Assembly (NCBI RefSeq): GCF_021347895.1
Contig: NC_067113.1
Span: 43,997,474-44,061,473, forward strand
DNA length: 64,000 nucleotides
Direction: 5' to 3'
From: Acanthochromis polyacanthus
Taxonomy: Eukaryota; Chordata; Actinopteri; Pomacentridae
The notes beneath the pieces are model-generated. The model was not told the origin of the DNA, ran no database searches, and was given only the letters and a program-made list of their open reading frames with translations. Made by a program: the position numbers and the translations under genes. Shown piece after piece: positions 1 to 13,544 of this stretch (position 1 is the stretch's first letter; each line of letters begins with the position of its first letter).

Positions 1-1130
1 TCTGCTTATTAATCTGCTGTATCTAAAAAATAAAAAATCAGTCAGCATTAAGTGAAATGCCATTAACATGACAGAGAATAAAAACTATTAATCTGTTGAG
101 GTATCAGGATGTGATGTAAATGTTTCTTGAAAGCAGGATACAGTTTGTGTGGAGAAAACTACTCCCCATTTTCAATGTGTTGCTCAACTATTCAAATACT
201 CTCCGAGCGTGAACGCTAAATGACTTGAAAAGCCATATGCAGCTCCGCTTTATGCCCCTTAGCTGTTCTTAAATCACCGTGAAGCACTGTGTACACTGGC
301 TAATTGTTTAAATACCAAATAGGAGGAGGGCCTGGAGAGAAATCATCCGTGGATGTTAGAGGAGAGAGGAGTGGAGCGCGGTAATGGAGGTGCTGTAATC
401 CAGATGGGCACATCCCTCCCCAGATTTGTAGTTGAATGCGGCTCATGATGATTTGTGAGGCCGAGGCTGACACGAGGCCAAAATGTTGATAGCAGTGTAC
501 TCACTCTCAGTCGCTGTCAGGGACCTCAGCAGTTACTGTGCCAAGTGTGCTGACCTTGGAAGACTTGAAAGAGGGAAAAAAAGATTAATTTTTTTCTTTC
601 CCACACATACACAGCGCTTGAATGAGGGTGTAGATTCACTCTGCAATATGAAACTTACTTCTTAGTAGAGAATTACAAAGCGCTGGATGTGGGAATCCAT
701 AGTCAAACTTTTACTACCAATGCCAACACTAAAATCTTTGACCAGTAAACATAGCATTAGACTGCAGGGGCCATTAATTTCTCAGCAGGATTCATTTAAA
801 TCGATTCTAAATAAAAAAAATCATTCAACTGTCTGTCAGAAAACTGTCACATCCTCAACTTTCTTGAACTAATCTAATCATTTGTGACATACTGACAACT
901 TAACCAAACTAATGTTAAAATTTCATGTAATTTTTCATTAAATCACTTTATTCTACATGTTTCATTTAAATATCTGTCAAAGACTTGAAACCTAATCTAA
1001 TATACCTATGAAATGTAACATTTTTTCTTCAGCCAAAAACACAGATACATGAAAATATAAAAAAATAGATAAACTGATTATTTATGAAATATGTAAATAT
1101 TTTTAAATGCCGCTTACAATGATTGTGATG
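1..1130. other. AT-rich noncoding stretch, no gene seen
   Basis: Short open frames here begin and end at random, with no domain, codon bias or splice pattern I can support. Runs of A and T are frequent. I see no repeat ends or RNA gene. Confidence 0.55.
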
Positions 1131-1415
1131 CCATTGTGACCAAGTAATTTTCTGTAATAGTTTCTGTCTATTAGCACAGTTACATGATACAAATTCAGAC
1201 ATGTTGTAGCTGAACTGGGCTGAACTGCAGGCAGTGTTTACACAGGGCAAAAAGGAGACACATACAGAACAAATTTAAGATGTAAGCAATAAAATAGCTA
1301 TGGCGTGTAGAGACATTTTTTTTAAAGCATGTTTTATGCGTTGATTCCACCTGTGTTTTTTTGTAAAATAAATACTTGTAAAATTGTAACTTTTTAATGA
1401 CTAATGGCATTATAA
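1130..1415 (-). repeat. Fragment of the TTAA/CCCTCTGAAC-type repeat family
   Basis: The block around 1205-1250 (CTGAACTGCAGGCAGTGTTT and flanks) recurs near 24985-25020 in the same orientation. It recurs near 31880-31915 and 35685-35710 in the opposite orientation. At 24765-25565 and 31093-32617 that block lies inside a complete TTAA-flanked element. Both ends are missing or unrecognisable here, so the limits are approximate. Confidence 0.5.
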
Positions 1416-1859
1416 TGTAGCAACTATATGATGGTAAAATATAACAACATTGTTAATAGGCTGTTTTTTATGATGCTGTTATTAGTTTAATTTTAGTAAA
1501 GTGCAAAAAAAGTGCAAAAAATATTTACAATGAACAATTAGAGTAGACAATGTGCATGGCCATTCGCAAACATCAGCGCTTCATTTTCATATTCATCGAA
1601 AGCAACCACTACAATCAAATAAATGCACAACATCCAGAGCATTTAGAAAAATCAGATCCATAATCCATACACACAGCACAAAACTCTGCTACCGAAGGAA
1701 AAAAAACCCAAGTCCACAGTTCAAGCCACCCAAAGTTTTTCAAAACCTACGTCTGAGTTGCATTTGATTGTCCAGAGGAAAGGGGAATGAAAAGGAGTTT
1801 TGGGAAAGGGAAGTGTAAGTATTAGATGATTTAGGTGGCAGTGGCTAGTTAGTTAGTGG

Positions 1860-2200
1860 GAGAGTTTCTTGTGGGCTACAGAGCCCCCTACTGGCCCGGT
1901 GGAGGGAATACGACGGAAGCGGTTGCCAGTCCCTTGGTTCGAGGTTTCTTCTTAGCTTGCCATCCAAAACCCTTGGCCAGTTCCCAGTCTAATCACCACA
2001 CAACGCCCGTCTCCACGTGAATATGGCGACAGTAGGGGGGATCTGTAGCTCCGGACTCGTGTTTCCTGCCCCACGGCTGCTCCTGGAATGACGAGCAGCG
2101 CCATATTAAAGGGGAAGTAGTTGGTCGGACCGAGTCACGTGACTGCGTGACATTATTAAATGGAGGGCAATGATTGGCCAATAGCCCCATGAATTTATCC
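1860..2200. promoter_or_regulatory. Candidate regulatory block with CTCF-like, E-box and CCAAT motifs
   Basis: This segment is richer in GC and CpG than its surroundings. It holds a CTCF-core-like CCAGTAGGGGGC on the minus strand (1883-1894) and a weaker match on the plus strand (2029-2040), a divergent pair. It also has two CACGTG E-boxes (2014-2019 and inside TCACGTGA at 2135-2142), a double CCAAT palindrome ATTGGCCAAT (2173-2182) and two ATATGGCG YY1-like sites in opposite orientation. A TTAAAGGGGAAG at 2106 resembles a T2/Kolobok-type transposon end, so part of the block may be transposon-derived. No transcript is visible. Function is inferred from motifs only. Confidence 0.35.
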
Positions 2201-2215
2201 CCACAAAACCCAGAG

Positions 2216-4815
2216 AATAACGCGAGGTTTTAAAAATACATCAGGGAGAAAGGAGAGAGAGACTAAAACAGGTTTTTTAACCTGGCTTACAATAACTTTG
2301 CAATACTGCACAAAATACACTTTTGAGTTCTCTCTGCTTCTAACCATGGTGGTGCTGTTCACATAGATGTGCAGGACTTTATAATGCAATGAAAAATGAG
2401 CTCAAACCAAATAGACAAGTGACAGGAGCAAAGAAACACCCAGAATCATAGAGTTAAAGCCAGATGATAAGATTAACTCAACACTTATATCCGTCTACCA
2501 AGTAGCCAGGAGCTGTTAAGCTCAACTTACCAGACAACACTTCAAACGGATGGAAAGGTCCAGCCTAGCTCCGTCCGAAAGTAAGAAAATCCAGCCAGCA
2601 GCACCCCTAAAGCTCACTCATTAACACATTATACCTTGTTTGTTTAATCCATTTAAAAACCACAAATTAAAAGCCTCACTTTGCTTCTTTTTTACATGTG
2701 GCTTTCTTGGAAAACATCCTGCACCTAACTTGCTCACACCAGCAAATCTGGCAGTGTTCCACAAATTCACTACGAGGAAGAAGAGGGGTGACGCGAGCCA
2801 GGAAGAAGTAGGAGCGGGGTTGGAGGAAGTATGTGCCAGAAAGTGTGTTCATAAGATTACTTTGAGCTCTGGAAGGAAGCCAAGACACTTCAGTTCAAGT
2901 TTCCGATCCAATTGGTTTATGATGTCATCGTCGGTCTCTCCAGCGTTTTCTGCTGAGCTCCGACACCAGTGAGCTGAACAATCCTCGGGGAGTTCTTGTC
3001 TGACGGAAAGAGGAGCCGTCAGTGGCGTCGCGACCGGGTTCTGAGGGCATTCATCATCTGCAAGGGATAGTTAGCGTCCTAATAACTGCACCCGCTGAGG
3101 GAGGCAATTGGCTTTGAAGGAAGGAAGTGGAGAAGTCACACCGATGCCCTGAGATCATCACATGGGCTTCCTGCCACGACTCTGAAGGTTGGCTCATATT
3201 TCCGGACGCCATTGCAGAGGACACGCTGAGGTCTGATGTAGCAAGAACAATGAATAAACCACTGTTTTCTATACATTCACAATCAAACTAAAGCATCTTG
3301 GCTGTCAGCTGCTAGCTTGTGCTCCTTCTGATGGCATCTCAGTCAGCTAACAATGACAAACGGACTCTGTGGAGACAATGCAGCCGCGCCACCAACAAGT
3401 GGCATTTCAGCAACACATTTCCTTCAGTAGGGCCCAACACAATGCTTCTGACACTCATGAATGATTTCTGTTGCAATGTAAAGCACCGTATGGCTGCCAA
3501 ATTGTATTTTCATTGCAGGAGAAGGAGGTTGCAAAGACAAGATGGAAAACAGAAACCAACACTACAACTCCCTGTCAGTCTTTGTCACCTGATTGGGCCG
3601 TATCACTCTTTCCTTCTCTTGTGAGAGCATCTATAGGTGGATGCTGACAGTTAGTCGTCTGCTGCCATCTATTCTCATTATCTTCCTGTCTGCCTGTGCC
3701 AAGCTGATTCTGTCTGCCGCTGCACCCTCCCTTGATACAGGTCCTGAGTGCGCTCATTGTTACATTTCTGTCGCATCAGAAAGTGAGACCTAGCAGGGAG
3801 CGAATGAAGAAAAAGGGAAGATGGAAAGAAACGCTTTTCCCTTCAGTTGCTCTCTGTCATTGACAAGAGCTTAGAGGAAAGGACAGTGAATCCGAATTTA
3901 ATCACATTTCAGATGGAGACAGACAGAGAGACAGATTGTGTCTTGGTTCAGCCGGAGAAAGAGGGAGAACATGGAGGACAAAGGGACGAGAGGACAGGAG
4001 GAAAGGCGTGCCCACATACATTTTGATGACACAGGCTGCTGCCCCGTCAATCGCTGTGCTGTGACATTACAGAGGCACGACGTGGTGACACACACACACA
4101 CACACTCGCTGTGGATGTTGCCGCCGCTGTCAACTCGACACGGCTCTGCCTATCAGCGCTGACAAGGACATCCATCCTCCGTCCTGGAGAAACCACACAC
4201 ACAGCGTGACCGATGCAGATACCTAGACACATGTACCACACATTCATATGCCAAAACGCGGTGCCGAAAAAACACAAACTCCCACCTGTAATCTCCCACA
4301 AACACACACCTCGCAGAGCTTTCATCGCCATCCAACAAAACCCGGAGTATCATAACCAAGCTGAGCTGTCTGAAGTGGCCGAGCGGGGGTAAAACTGTTT
4401 TCAGAGGCCAAGCTCGGTGAACTCTGCTGATAGATAGGCTTTGTTATCCATCTCAGGGGAATGAACCATGGTGGAGCCTCACCTGTGCTTACAATGGGAC
4501 CAGAAGTCAGTGAAGTGAGGGTAAGCTAGGTGAACAAGGGAAAAAAAATCAATTTGTCTGAGGTGGTCTTTTCACAGTGCGCTGCTTGAAATGATCAGTA
4601 ACATAGCAAAAGGCTGAATTTGACACTGAAGCCAGAAAATGTAGCAAAACAAGGAAAACTCATGAAGATTTTTTGAAGCTTAAATTCTAAATCTGTCATC
4701 TGTTCTATGCTAGCTATGATTAGAATCAAAAACATGTTGAAGATCTAATTTTTCATATAATGTAATGCAGGGAGAACGCAGTTGTATGTTGATTCATAAT
4801 ACATCTGTTCCTAAA
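2216..4815. other. No gene recognised; short CA tract
   Basis: This is mixed-composition DNA. The part at about 2750-3100 has more CpG and a CRE-like TGATGTCA near 2921, but no open frame I would call coding. A short CA tract lies at about 4088-4106. Open frames on both strands overlap each other and lack recognisable domains. Confidence 0.45.
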
Positions 4816-4820
4816 CTTAA

Positions 4821-5634
4821 AGGACCCATATTATGTAAATTCTAGTTTTACATTGTTTTTAATCATTGTGTCCTTGGTTTTTCAAGAAACCCACTAAAAT
4901 ATACACAACACATTTTGTGCCTTTCCTTTCTAGATTAGAAATTAGGTCTCTGAATAAACCGTTGAGATTTGCAGCCTGTTGTGATGTCACAGTGGCACAA
5001 GCTCCGCCCCTTCCTCCTTCTCTTCTTGACTCCTGCTTTGCACTCATTGAACAGACTAAACATTTTCTCGAACATTTAACAAAATAGTAATATGGAGGAA
5101 GTGCAATATCCAATTTGTAGAAGCTGTAATGATGATAAATGTTTCACAACAAACTACTATAAATGAGGCAGTGGGGTGCCAGATTGATATCCCAGTCTAT
5201 AAATCATGCTCTCCAAGGAACATGCTTGTTTGGTACACAGCACAGAAAAAATCCCATCATCATATTCATATATTTTTTCAGATAAAAAAATAAAAGCAAA
5301 AACTACAATTCCAACTATAAAATAGAAATGTATTATTGCAAGTGCAATATTTGCAAAAGCAATTCGTGATGATTTTATTTTATTTTTTTGCTTACCATTG
5401 AAACTTTGACTATAGCTCTCTTCCTGAAAGAAGTGTGATGTGAACAGCAGCATCTTGGTTAGATTTAAAAATAGACACAGACAGCCTATTTAGATAAGGG
5501 CTAAAGCTAGGAGTATTATAGACATGTTGGAAAGAACGACCTGCGCAGTATTTTAAACCAAAACATGAAATACACTTTCTGGGGACATGTAAGGCTTAAA
5601 TTAACTCGTTAAAAAAGGGAATGATATGGGTCCT
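4821..5634. mobile_element. Non-autonomous TTAAAGG-type element (T2/Kolobok-like)
   Basis: The left end reads TTAA then AGGACCCATATTAT. The right end, read on the other strand, begins AAGGACCCATATCATT, so the two ends form an inverted repeat of about 15 bp. The flanks are TTAA on the left and a diverged TCAA on the right. Ends of the form TTAAAGGRR with a TTAA target are the signature described for the T2 family of the Kolobok superfamily. The 0.8-kb interior has no long open frame and would need a transposase supplied in trans. A CpG-poor segment near 4980-5040 resembles common teleost repeats. Confidence 0.5.
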
Positions 5635-5639
5635 TCAAA

Positions 5640-7332
5640 GCTTTTTACTACTGTAGATGCATTCTGTTCTAGCATAGCATATGATTTAGTATGTCCCAGC
5701 ACATGGCATGTTCGATGCTGAAAGTACCAGGATATTTTCCACATACATTAGGGAGTCTTACATGAGTATAAACAGGCTTAAACACCTGCAGTATGTACTA
5801 AAAGGAAAAATAAACAGAATGCAAACAGGAACTTAGTCCGTGTCTTTAATCATCCAAAGCACACACCTTAGTGTACAACTATGTATTTTTATGGAAATTG
5901 ATAAATCTCTATTGTACATTTCTCTTAATGAAGGTGTTTAATTATCTGGAATTAACTGATTGCGTCTTTGATTCAGGGCATTAGCTTGACTCGTGCTGCT
6001 TCTGATGGGGTCCTGATTGCACTTAAACGGCGCACGGCGGAGAAATAACACTTGTGAGCTTGCACTTGATGGTTGTAAGTGTGAGCTTGTGCTTTGCGGG
6101 GCCTGTGCTCCTCACGATGAGGCTGGTTTGTGCTCCATCGGCTGTGCTAAGTTTGCCGCTGAACTCCGGTCATGCCTTCGCAAAGCATTAGCACCGACAC
6201 ACAGCCTTGCGAGGGAGGAATTGATAGGGACACACAGACGTTAATACGCCCACACATCTATAAAAACAACAGAATTATGACTGACAGGAAGAGAAAAGGC
6301 AGCGAGTATTAGAGAGGAAGGCAGTGACTGATTCAGGATCTAATGGTGTTGACTTGGAGACTGGTGGTCCAGCGAGAGAACGAGAGACTGATTGACTGTT
6401 TAACTGACTGCGGACAGAGTTAATGAGATAATATGAGCGAATGAGAACGAACTGGGGAAGAAGAGCGAGAGGCAGAAATGTAAAGAGACAGATTCGCATG
6501 CGGCTTGTGTGTGTTACATAGTGTGGCCTGATGAGATGAAACATGCTTTGAATTTTAATGTCAGCCGCCGCATGAAACCATGAAACGATCCACATGTTAC
6601 GCAAACACGAATTCATCGCAGTGGGTAACGAACATTCTGCCGCTTCCTTATTCCTCTTGGGAATCAGTATTCTCGGCTGCAGACAAAAGTGACTAGACTG
6701 GACTGTAGTTAATCACTGAGAAATCTCGAGGCTTCGGAGGAGGCAGACAGTGGAAATGAAAAACAGAACAGATCCAGGAGGATTTTGTTCGGACAGAAGA
6801 GGATTTGTGGCACAACTTCGTGCACTTACTATTGCACAACAGCAACATTATAGTGCTGAGCCTGTAAAAGGACCACACAGGAGAAGCAACTAAGTGGCTC
6901 ATGAAATATAACTCCATTTCTGAGCATTCGAGAGAGCAGAAAGGGTCAAGCAGGCTGTAACACGATGATACTGGCTAAAAGGACTATTGTGTGTTGAACT
7001 ACCTCCAAGCTCAAAAGGGAACAAACAGTATATTTGTAAAAATAAACCCATCATAAACGCTTACGGTTTATGACAAATTGAGTCAATTTCCAGCCACAAA
7101 ACCACACAAAATCTGACTTGACTGTACATTTTAAATGTGAACAAAGACTTAAATAGATTTTTCCTCAGTTTTCAGCACAAATTGATTTTTTTTTTCTGTT
7201 ATCTAAAGCACTTGTAGGTGTTGAGGAGAGGCTTTCAAACTGTGAGGTGCAGTTTAAGAGGAACATGGAGAGAAGTGAGGTAAAGATACTGCACAGGGTG
7301 AGAGAGGCCGGTGTTCTAAAAACTATGGGATG
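5640..7332. other. No gene recognised
   Basis: A GC-richer stretch near 6000-6245 is open in one frame and cysteine-rich, but it starts at TTG, lacks splice signals and matches no family I know. The rest is ordinary noncoding sequence with purine-rich patches around 6280-6480. Confidence 0.5.
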
Positions 7333-7340
7333 TTAGTTAC

Positions 7341-8350
7341 TAGTGGTGTGCAGTACTGCAAGATTGGTATCAGTCTGATACCAAGTAAATACGTGGTCGT
7401 GGTTAGCGCTTTGCATGGCAGCTTCCGCCATCAGTGTGTGAATGTGTGTGTGTGAATGGGTGAATGTGACGAATCATGTAAAGAGCTTTGGGTACCTTTC
7501 AGGCATAGTAAAGCGCTGTATAAATACAGACCATTTACCATTTAAATACAGTGCAAGTGTTGCCGTTATCGATACTCCAGACTAACTTTTTCAGTAGTCG
7601 GTCGGTTTAGACCAAAGGATAGGTACTGCATGTAGTCCAGATCTGGAATGAAGATGGGGCTGTAAACACTCACAGGGTCTGAGAATCAGACTAATTCCTG
7701 GCTAGGAAGAATCTGGGATGACGATAAAATCTCAAAGTGAGGGATAACGTTCTTAAACACTGTTCATTTTTGACAGTTTGGTTGATATTTGTGTAATACT
7801 TCTGTTACTGAAACAGGAAATGCATTTTAAGATGCATTTTTTCACTAATTTTTTGTACGGAGTTACTTTTGTAATGTTGAATATGAACTGTTAATTTATT
7901 TTGCAGCCCTGATACGGCACCAGTCTTTGTAATTAGCTCACTGGTTCAGTATCCTCCTGTCTGCAGTCTGAACATCAGGTGTGTCTCAGTCGGACTTCTC
8001 CTCTGTCTCCTTTTTCCTCAGTTTTGCTTGAGGAACGTACAACAGCTTAACAGCTCATTTTACAGACAGAGCCACAGCAGAAAGTAAAGTTTTACTTTCC
8101 ACCACTATGATGTATGATGTAGCTGAGCCTGCTTGATTGTTGGTCTGGCGCCACTGAGTTGTGACGGTACAACATCCAATCACAAGAGGAGGATGAGCTG
8201 CTGCTCCTCAGACAGGAGGAGCTCTGACAGTCAGTCAGGTCGCGTGTTTGATGAAGCCGCATCAGTTCAGACATACAGGACAGAAACTGAAACTGAAGTA
8301 TTGATATCATTACACTGCTATTGATATTTGGATCGATCTGCCCGCCTCTA
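7341..8350. mobile_element. Non-autonomous hAT-like element with perfect 8-bp target duplication
   Basis: The 8-mer TTAGTTAC occurs immediately left (7333-7340) and right (8351-8358) of the element. The ends form an imperfect terminal inverted repeat: TAGTGGTGTGCAG at the left and TAGAGGCGGGCAG read inward from the right. An 8-bp target duplication is the hallmark of hAT transposons. The 1.0-kb interior has no transposase frame, so it is a deletion derivative or MITE-like copy. It is interrupted by a later retroposon at 7393-7542. The intact duplication shows that both ends are original. Confidence 0.7.
7393..7542 (-). mobile_element. SINE-like retroposon nested in the hAT element
   Basis: This 150-bp insertion is bracketed by the direct repeat TAAATAC (7386-7392 and 7543-7549). 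It contains the teleost dispersed-repeat signatures AAAGCGCTGTATAAAT and CCATTTACCATT. Read on the minus strand it starts AATGGTAAATGG, the same family as the degraded copy at 55950-56205. Family assignment (SINE versus LINE tail) is not certain. Retroposition is inferred from the target duplication. Confidence 0.6.
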
Positions 8351-8358
8351 TTAGTTAC

Positions 8359-9320
8359 TGCAGTTTGGCCGGCTGATCCAACCCACTTACCAACACCGTT
8401 TTAACACAAGTCCATGCAGGTTATCAAGAAACTTTAAAACCATCTGTTTGATTGCTGTAATTTTCAGCAAAATTGCAGCAACCAAACAAAGGGTTTTAAA
8501 GTCTTCCATGAGTCAAATACACGATTTAAATTGAACAGACTAGCATGCACATATTTTTGTACTCGGTGTATCTTTGCTTCATGGGGATATCACTATCTCC
8601 TATGGCTATCTCAAATAAACGTCACAAAATCTGCATTAAAATCACACAAACAGAAAAGACAACTTCAAACTTCCTTGAGAGTCAACATGTTTTTAACTTT
8701 TCTTCGGAGCCCTCTAGTGATCTTTGGCTGGTACCAGTTTGGGAAAATACCAGCGAATATTGAACAAAATTGCAGGGTTTAACTTGTAGCATGCACCAAT
8801 CCTACCGACTCCACAGCGACTAAGAAGCAGCATTGAAATATGACACTGCTGCATCTAGTTGGAGGTCTCCCCACACTGCATGTGTTGCTGGCATCTACAG
8901 CATATTCCTATTTGTCCATGCATAATGTACTTGGTCTTGAGGATTTCAGAGGGTACCTAAGCATTAAATCCTGTTTATTGTGTGGTATAAAAAATGTGAG
9001 GCTGTGCATTTATAAAACAGCAGAGAAAGTCAGATTTTATATAGTGTTTTTTTCAGCGTTTTGGGAGAATAAAAGCTTTTTTTTTCTTTTTTAACAACAC
9101 CGCTGCTATTTTTAGATGTTTTCTGATTGCATTTACAGTTAAATCGTGGATAATGTGCTTTCTGACAGTGAAATGCTAGTCTGGACTTTTATCCATCAAG
9201 CAGAAGGTTTAATAAATATTTTTTTTCTTTGAGAAATCTGCAACATACAAACATTGGTATATTATAATGTAAATGTGCAACTTCAAATTAAATAGACACA
9301 CTGCAGCTTTATCCGTACAT
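8359..9320. other. No gene recognised
   Basis: AT-rich noncoding sequence between the hAT-like and Tc1 elements. It has a T run near 9080 and no supported open frame. Confidence 0.55.
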
Positions 9321-9323
9321 GTA

Positions 9324-9537
9324 CACACGTGGACAAAATTGTTGGTACCCCTCAGTTAAAGAAGGAAAAACCCACAATTCTCACTGAAATCACTTGAAAC
9401 TCACAAAAGTAACAATAAATAAAAATTTATTGAAAATTAAATAATCAAAATCAGCCATCACTTTTGAATTGTTGATTAACATAATTATTTAAAAAAAACA
9501 AACTAATGAAATAGGGCTGGACAAAAATGATGGTACC
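9324..9537 (+). repeat. Left terminal inverted repeat of the Tc1 element
   Basis: It starts CACACGTGGACAAAATTG and ends in GATGGTACC. Outer direct repeat at 9330-9349, inner direct repeat at 9518-9537. It pairs with 10746-10958. Confidence 0.9.
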
Positions 9538-9543
9538 CATAAC

Positions 9544-10599
<1,056 letters not shown>

Positions 10600-10745
10600 T
10601 CACCAAACAGCAGGGTGACTACTTGTCTCCCTTTAAATAGGCAGACTGACTGATTATGAGTTTGGAAACACCTGTGATGTCAATTAAATGACACACCTGA
10701 GTTAATCATGTCACTCTGGTCAAATAGTTTTCAATCTTTTATAGA

Positions 10746-10958
10746 GGTACCATCATTTTTGTCCAGGCCTGTTTCATTAGTTTGTTTTTTTAAATAATTA
10801 TGTTAATCAACAATTCAAAAGTGATGGCTGATTTTGATTATTTAATTTTCAATAAATTTTTATTTATTGTTACTTTTGTGAGTTTCAAGTGATTTCAGTG
10901 AGAATTGTGGGTTTTTCCTTCTTTAACTGAGGGGTACCAACAATTTTGTCCACGTGTG
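10746..10958 (-). repeat. Right terminal inverted repeat of the Tc1 element
   Basis: Reverse complement of 9324-9537 with three visible differences. It begins with the inner direct-repeat copy (GGTACCATCATTTTTGTCCA) and ends GTCCACGTGTG before the flanking TA. Confidence 0.9.
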
Positions 10959-10960
10959 TA

Positions 10961-12630
10961 TGTCTGCAAGAAGAAAAAAAAAAGGTGGAATGTGTTTTGT
11001 GCACACACAGGTAGTAATTTATCTTAGCAAGGACAAGCTGTGTAATGTCTTTATGCACAACTGCTCCACATCCAGCTGAGACTGTGATACCGAGCAGATG
11101 TGTGGTGCTTTATCCTCAGCGATTCATCCATCAGAGGTTACTGTCTGGAACACGAGAAATGTACGAAGGTGTGTGTGTTTGTGTGCGTGTGTGAGAGAGG
11201 AAGACATCTGTGGTTTTTAAAATGTACCACAAAACAGACACTGAATCTGAGTCGAGGGGAAGATATACTGACAACATACGGGCGGAAGAGACTAAAATTG
11301 TTGCTGTGATAATGCAAGCAGAATCCGAGGGAAACACAAATATAAATTGAATTTGCAATGAAGGCGAGTTAAGAGTGGAAATAGCCTTGGTAGCTGCTGC
11401 TGTTTAATGTGGGCAACACATCATTAATCATACTTGGAGCAGAATCCTATGAAGCTCAGATAATGGGAGGAAAAGTTGAGGAGAGTTCATTATATGTATG
11501 ATTGTGTGTGTGTGTAAGGGAGAGAAAAGAGGAGTTTGGGTGTTAACATTTGATTGTGTGTGTGCTAAAAGAGAGAGAGAGAGACAAGTGAGATCTCAGT
11601 ATTCATGTTGTTACAGTGGTGTCACACACAAACCTTATGCATTCTTGTATATGGCTCAATATATAATTGTGGGACTTTTTGTAGCATAGTTGACATTTTT
11701 GCTGTTTTCAGGCCTAAAACCAACATGGCCGCCTATAAACAAACACCATATGGCACCACACCACACACTACTTTATATTAAGTAACCCAGAAAGCCTTGG
11801 AGTCTTGCCAGTCTTTTCTACAGGAGGAAATGACATCATGTGGAGCAGGTCATGTGATCTGGAGTTAACACACTTTCTTGAGAGGTGTTTTTGTAATGGG
11901 GAACTTAGCTGAAAGTGCTTCTTGGATACAATTTGTTATTTTCCATATAAAATTTGATATACTTCCAAAAAAGAAACATCTGTCATGATTATCTGAGCGT
12001 AATAAAAGAACACAATCAAAACAATCTTTGAAAATGCTCATTTTATTATTGTTGAGCTAATTAGAAGGTGGTTGTTATTAACTTTGGACGGTTATTTAGT
12101 TGACATTTTAGTGATATCCAGTCATTTTTAATTAATAAGTGATTGTTTTCATAATAAATAATTATGGAATTTGGAAAGACTTGATCATAATGAAATAAAA
12201 AACTGTAGTTTAAAAAAAAAAAACTTTTAATAAAAATGCGTTCAAGATATATCCCATGGACTCAATTACATATTGACCCACCTGAAGCACTATGATCAGA
12301 TAGCATTCATGCTTTAGGTGTAATCTGTCATATGTGCTAAGCTAGCTGGCTGCTGGTGTTGTAGCTTGATGTTTAGCAGACAGGAATGAGAGTGGTATTG
12401 ATCTTCTTGTCTTACTCTACAGCAACAGTGTAAATAAGCACGACGCCGCACAATGTTGAACAACTTCTTAAATGATTTCAGACACCAATGACAACCCGTT
12501 CTTTTTCCACACCCTGTTTTTGACAGCACAGAAGCTGATTTGGGTTTCAGCTTCTATGTGCATCAACCTACAGCCCCTGCTTTACTGTATAAGCCACGAA
12601 GCACCTTTTTTAATGTTATTCATGCTTTTG
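10961..12630. other. No gene recognised
   Basis: Noncoding sequence with short TG/GA-rich patches (11168-11200, 11500-11585) and A/T runs (12210-12222). No supported open frame or transposon end. Confidence 0.5.
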
Positions 12631-12633
12631 TAT

Positions 12634-13005
12634 TAGGGCTGCCTGATACTGGGAAAAACTGACATTGCAATATTTTGTTTTCTGTGATGTATATAGGATG
12701 ACTAGAATAACTGTATTCAACAAACACATAAACATTCTACGATGATTGTAGGGGAGATTTGGAGGGGAGTGCATATGCAGAGAGAATAAAAAGCTGAACA
12801 AAGCTGTTTGGAACCGTTCTCATGTGGAGCAAAACTGGCAAAGGCATCAAAATAGTTTTTTGCTTCAGGTCTGGCTTTGCAGTCATCACACAGAGCTTTG
12901 TGGTGCTGATATAAATGGTCAAACAAAACTTACTGTGTGTGTTGTGTAGTGGCAACAACTGCAGGACACTGATGGAGGACATTTCTATGGTAGAAACATT
13001 TGCAT
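12634..13005 (-). pseudogene. Degenerate BED zinc-finger (hAT/ZBED-type) transposase relic
   Basis: Minus-strand translation across about 12840-12990 contains, after a frame change, LFDHLYQHHKALCDDCKAR. It resembles the BED-finger region where a Cys pair and a GNTTNLF-type stretch lead into HL-x-H-H. BED fingers bind DNA in Ac-like hAT transposases and ZBED proteins. The expected upstream cysteines are disrupted by stops, and no DDE core follows. TAGGGCTGCCTGATACTG at 12634 resembles the terminus of hAT-type elements whose ends read TAGGGCTGC. No matching right end was found, so the limits are approximate. Confidence 0.35.
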
Positions 13006-13544
13006 TTAACCCTGCATGGTGCTTCTTTGTGCAACCAGATCTTCCTTTTTCAGTGTTTTTCTCCTATTCTCTTGCCGATTTTGCACATATGGAGCCTACA
13101 TGTCAACAAAGTCTGTACTTGTGAATTAAATTTAAAAAAAGAAACTCGATGTATTCAGAAACATCCATTAAATGGGCATAAATTCTGTTCTATCAGACAG
13201 ACTTCTCTTGGAGAATAGTCATGGATGATGTGAGCTTTCTTTTTTGTAGCATGATGCGTTTCAGTTACTTTCCTTAACGTCACATTGCGCTTTTTGTGGT
13301 GTGACTGTTGTGCATGGACACATTACAGTGTCAGTGATGAAACTTTATATTGTGCAGCTTTGTTTTGTGTTGTTTTGAGGTACTGGGGAACAAAAAATAA
13401 ATTAAAAAGTTGAAGAATTATCAGTTGCTGCACCTTGATGACATTTTTCTGCAGTCTGAGTGAAATGAGGACATGAAATCCTTTTTTCAGCTTCAATTGG
13501 AATTTTTGTTCCCCCATCAAACACATTCTAAACTCTAAAAACAC

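Noticed and set aside
6017..6244. Cysteine-rich 75-codon open frame
   Set aside because: Begins at TTG, lacks splice sites or signal peptide, and the cysteine spacing matches no family I know.
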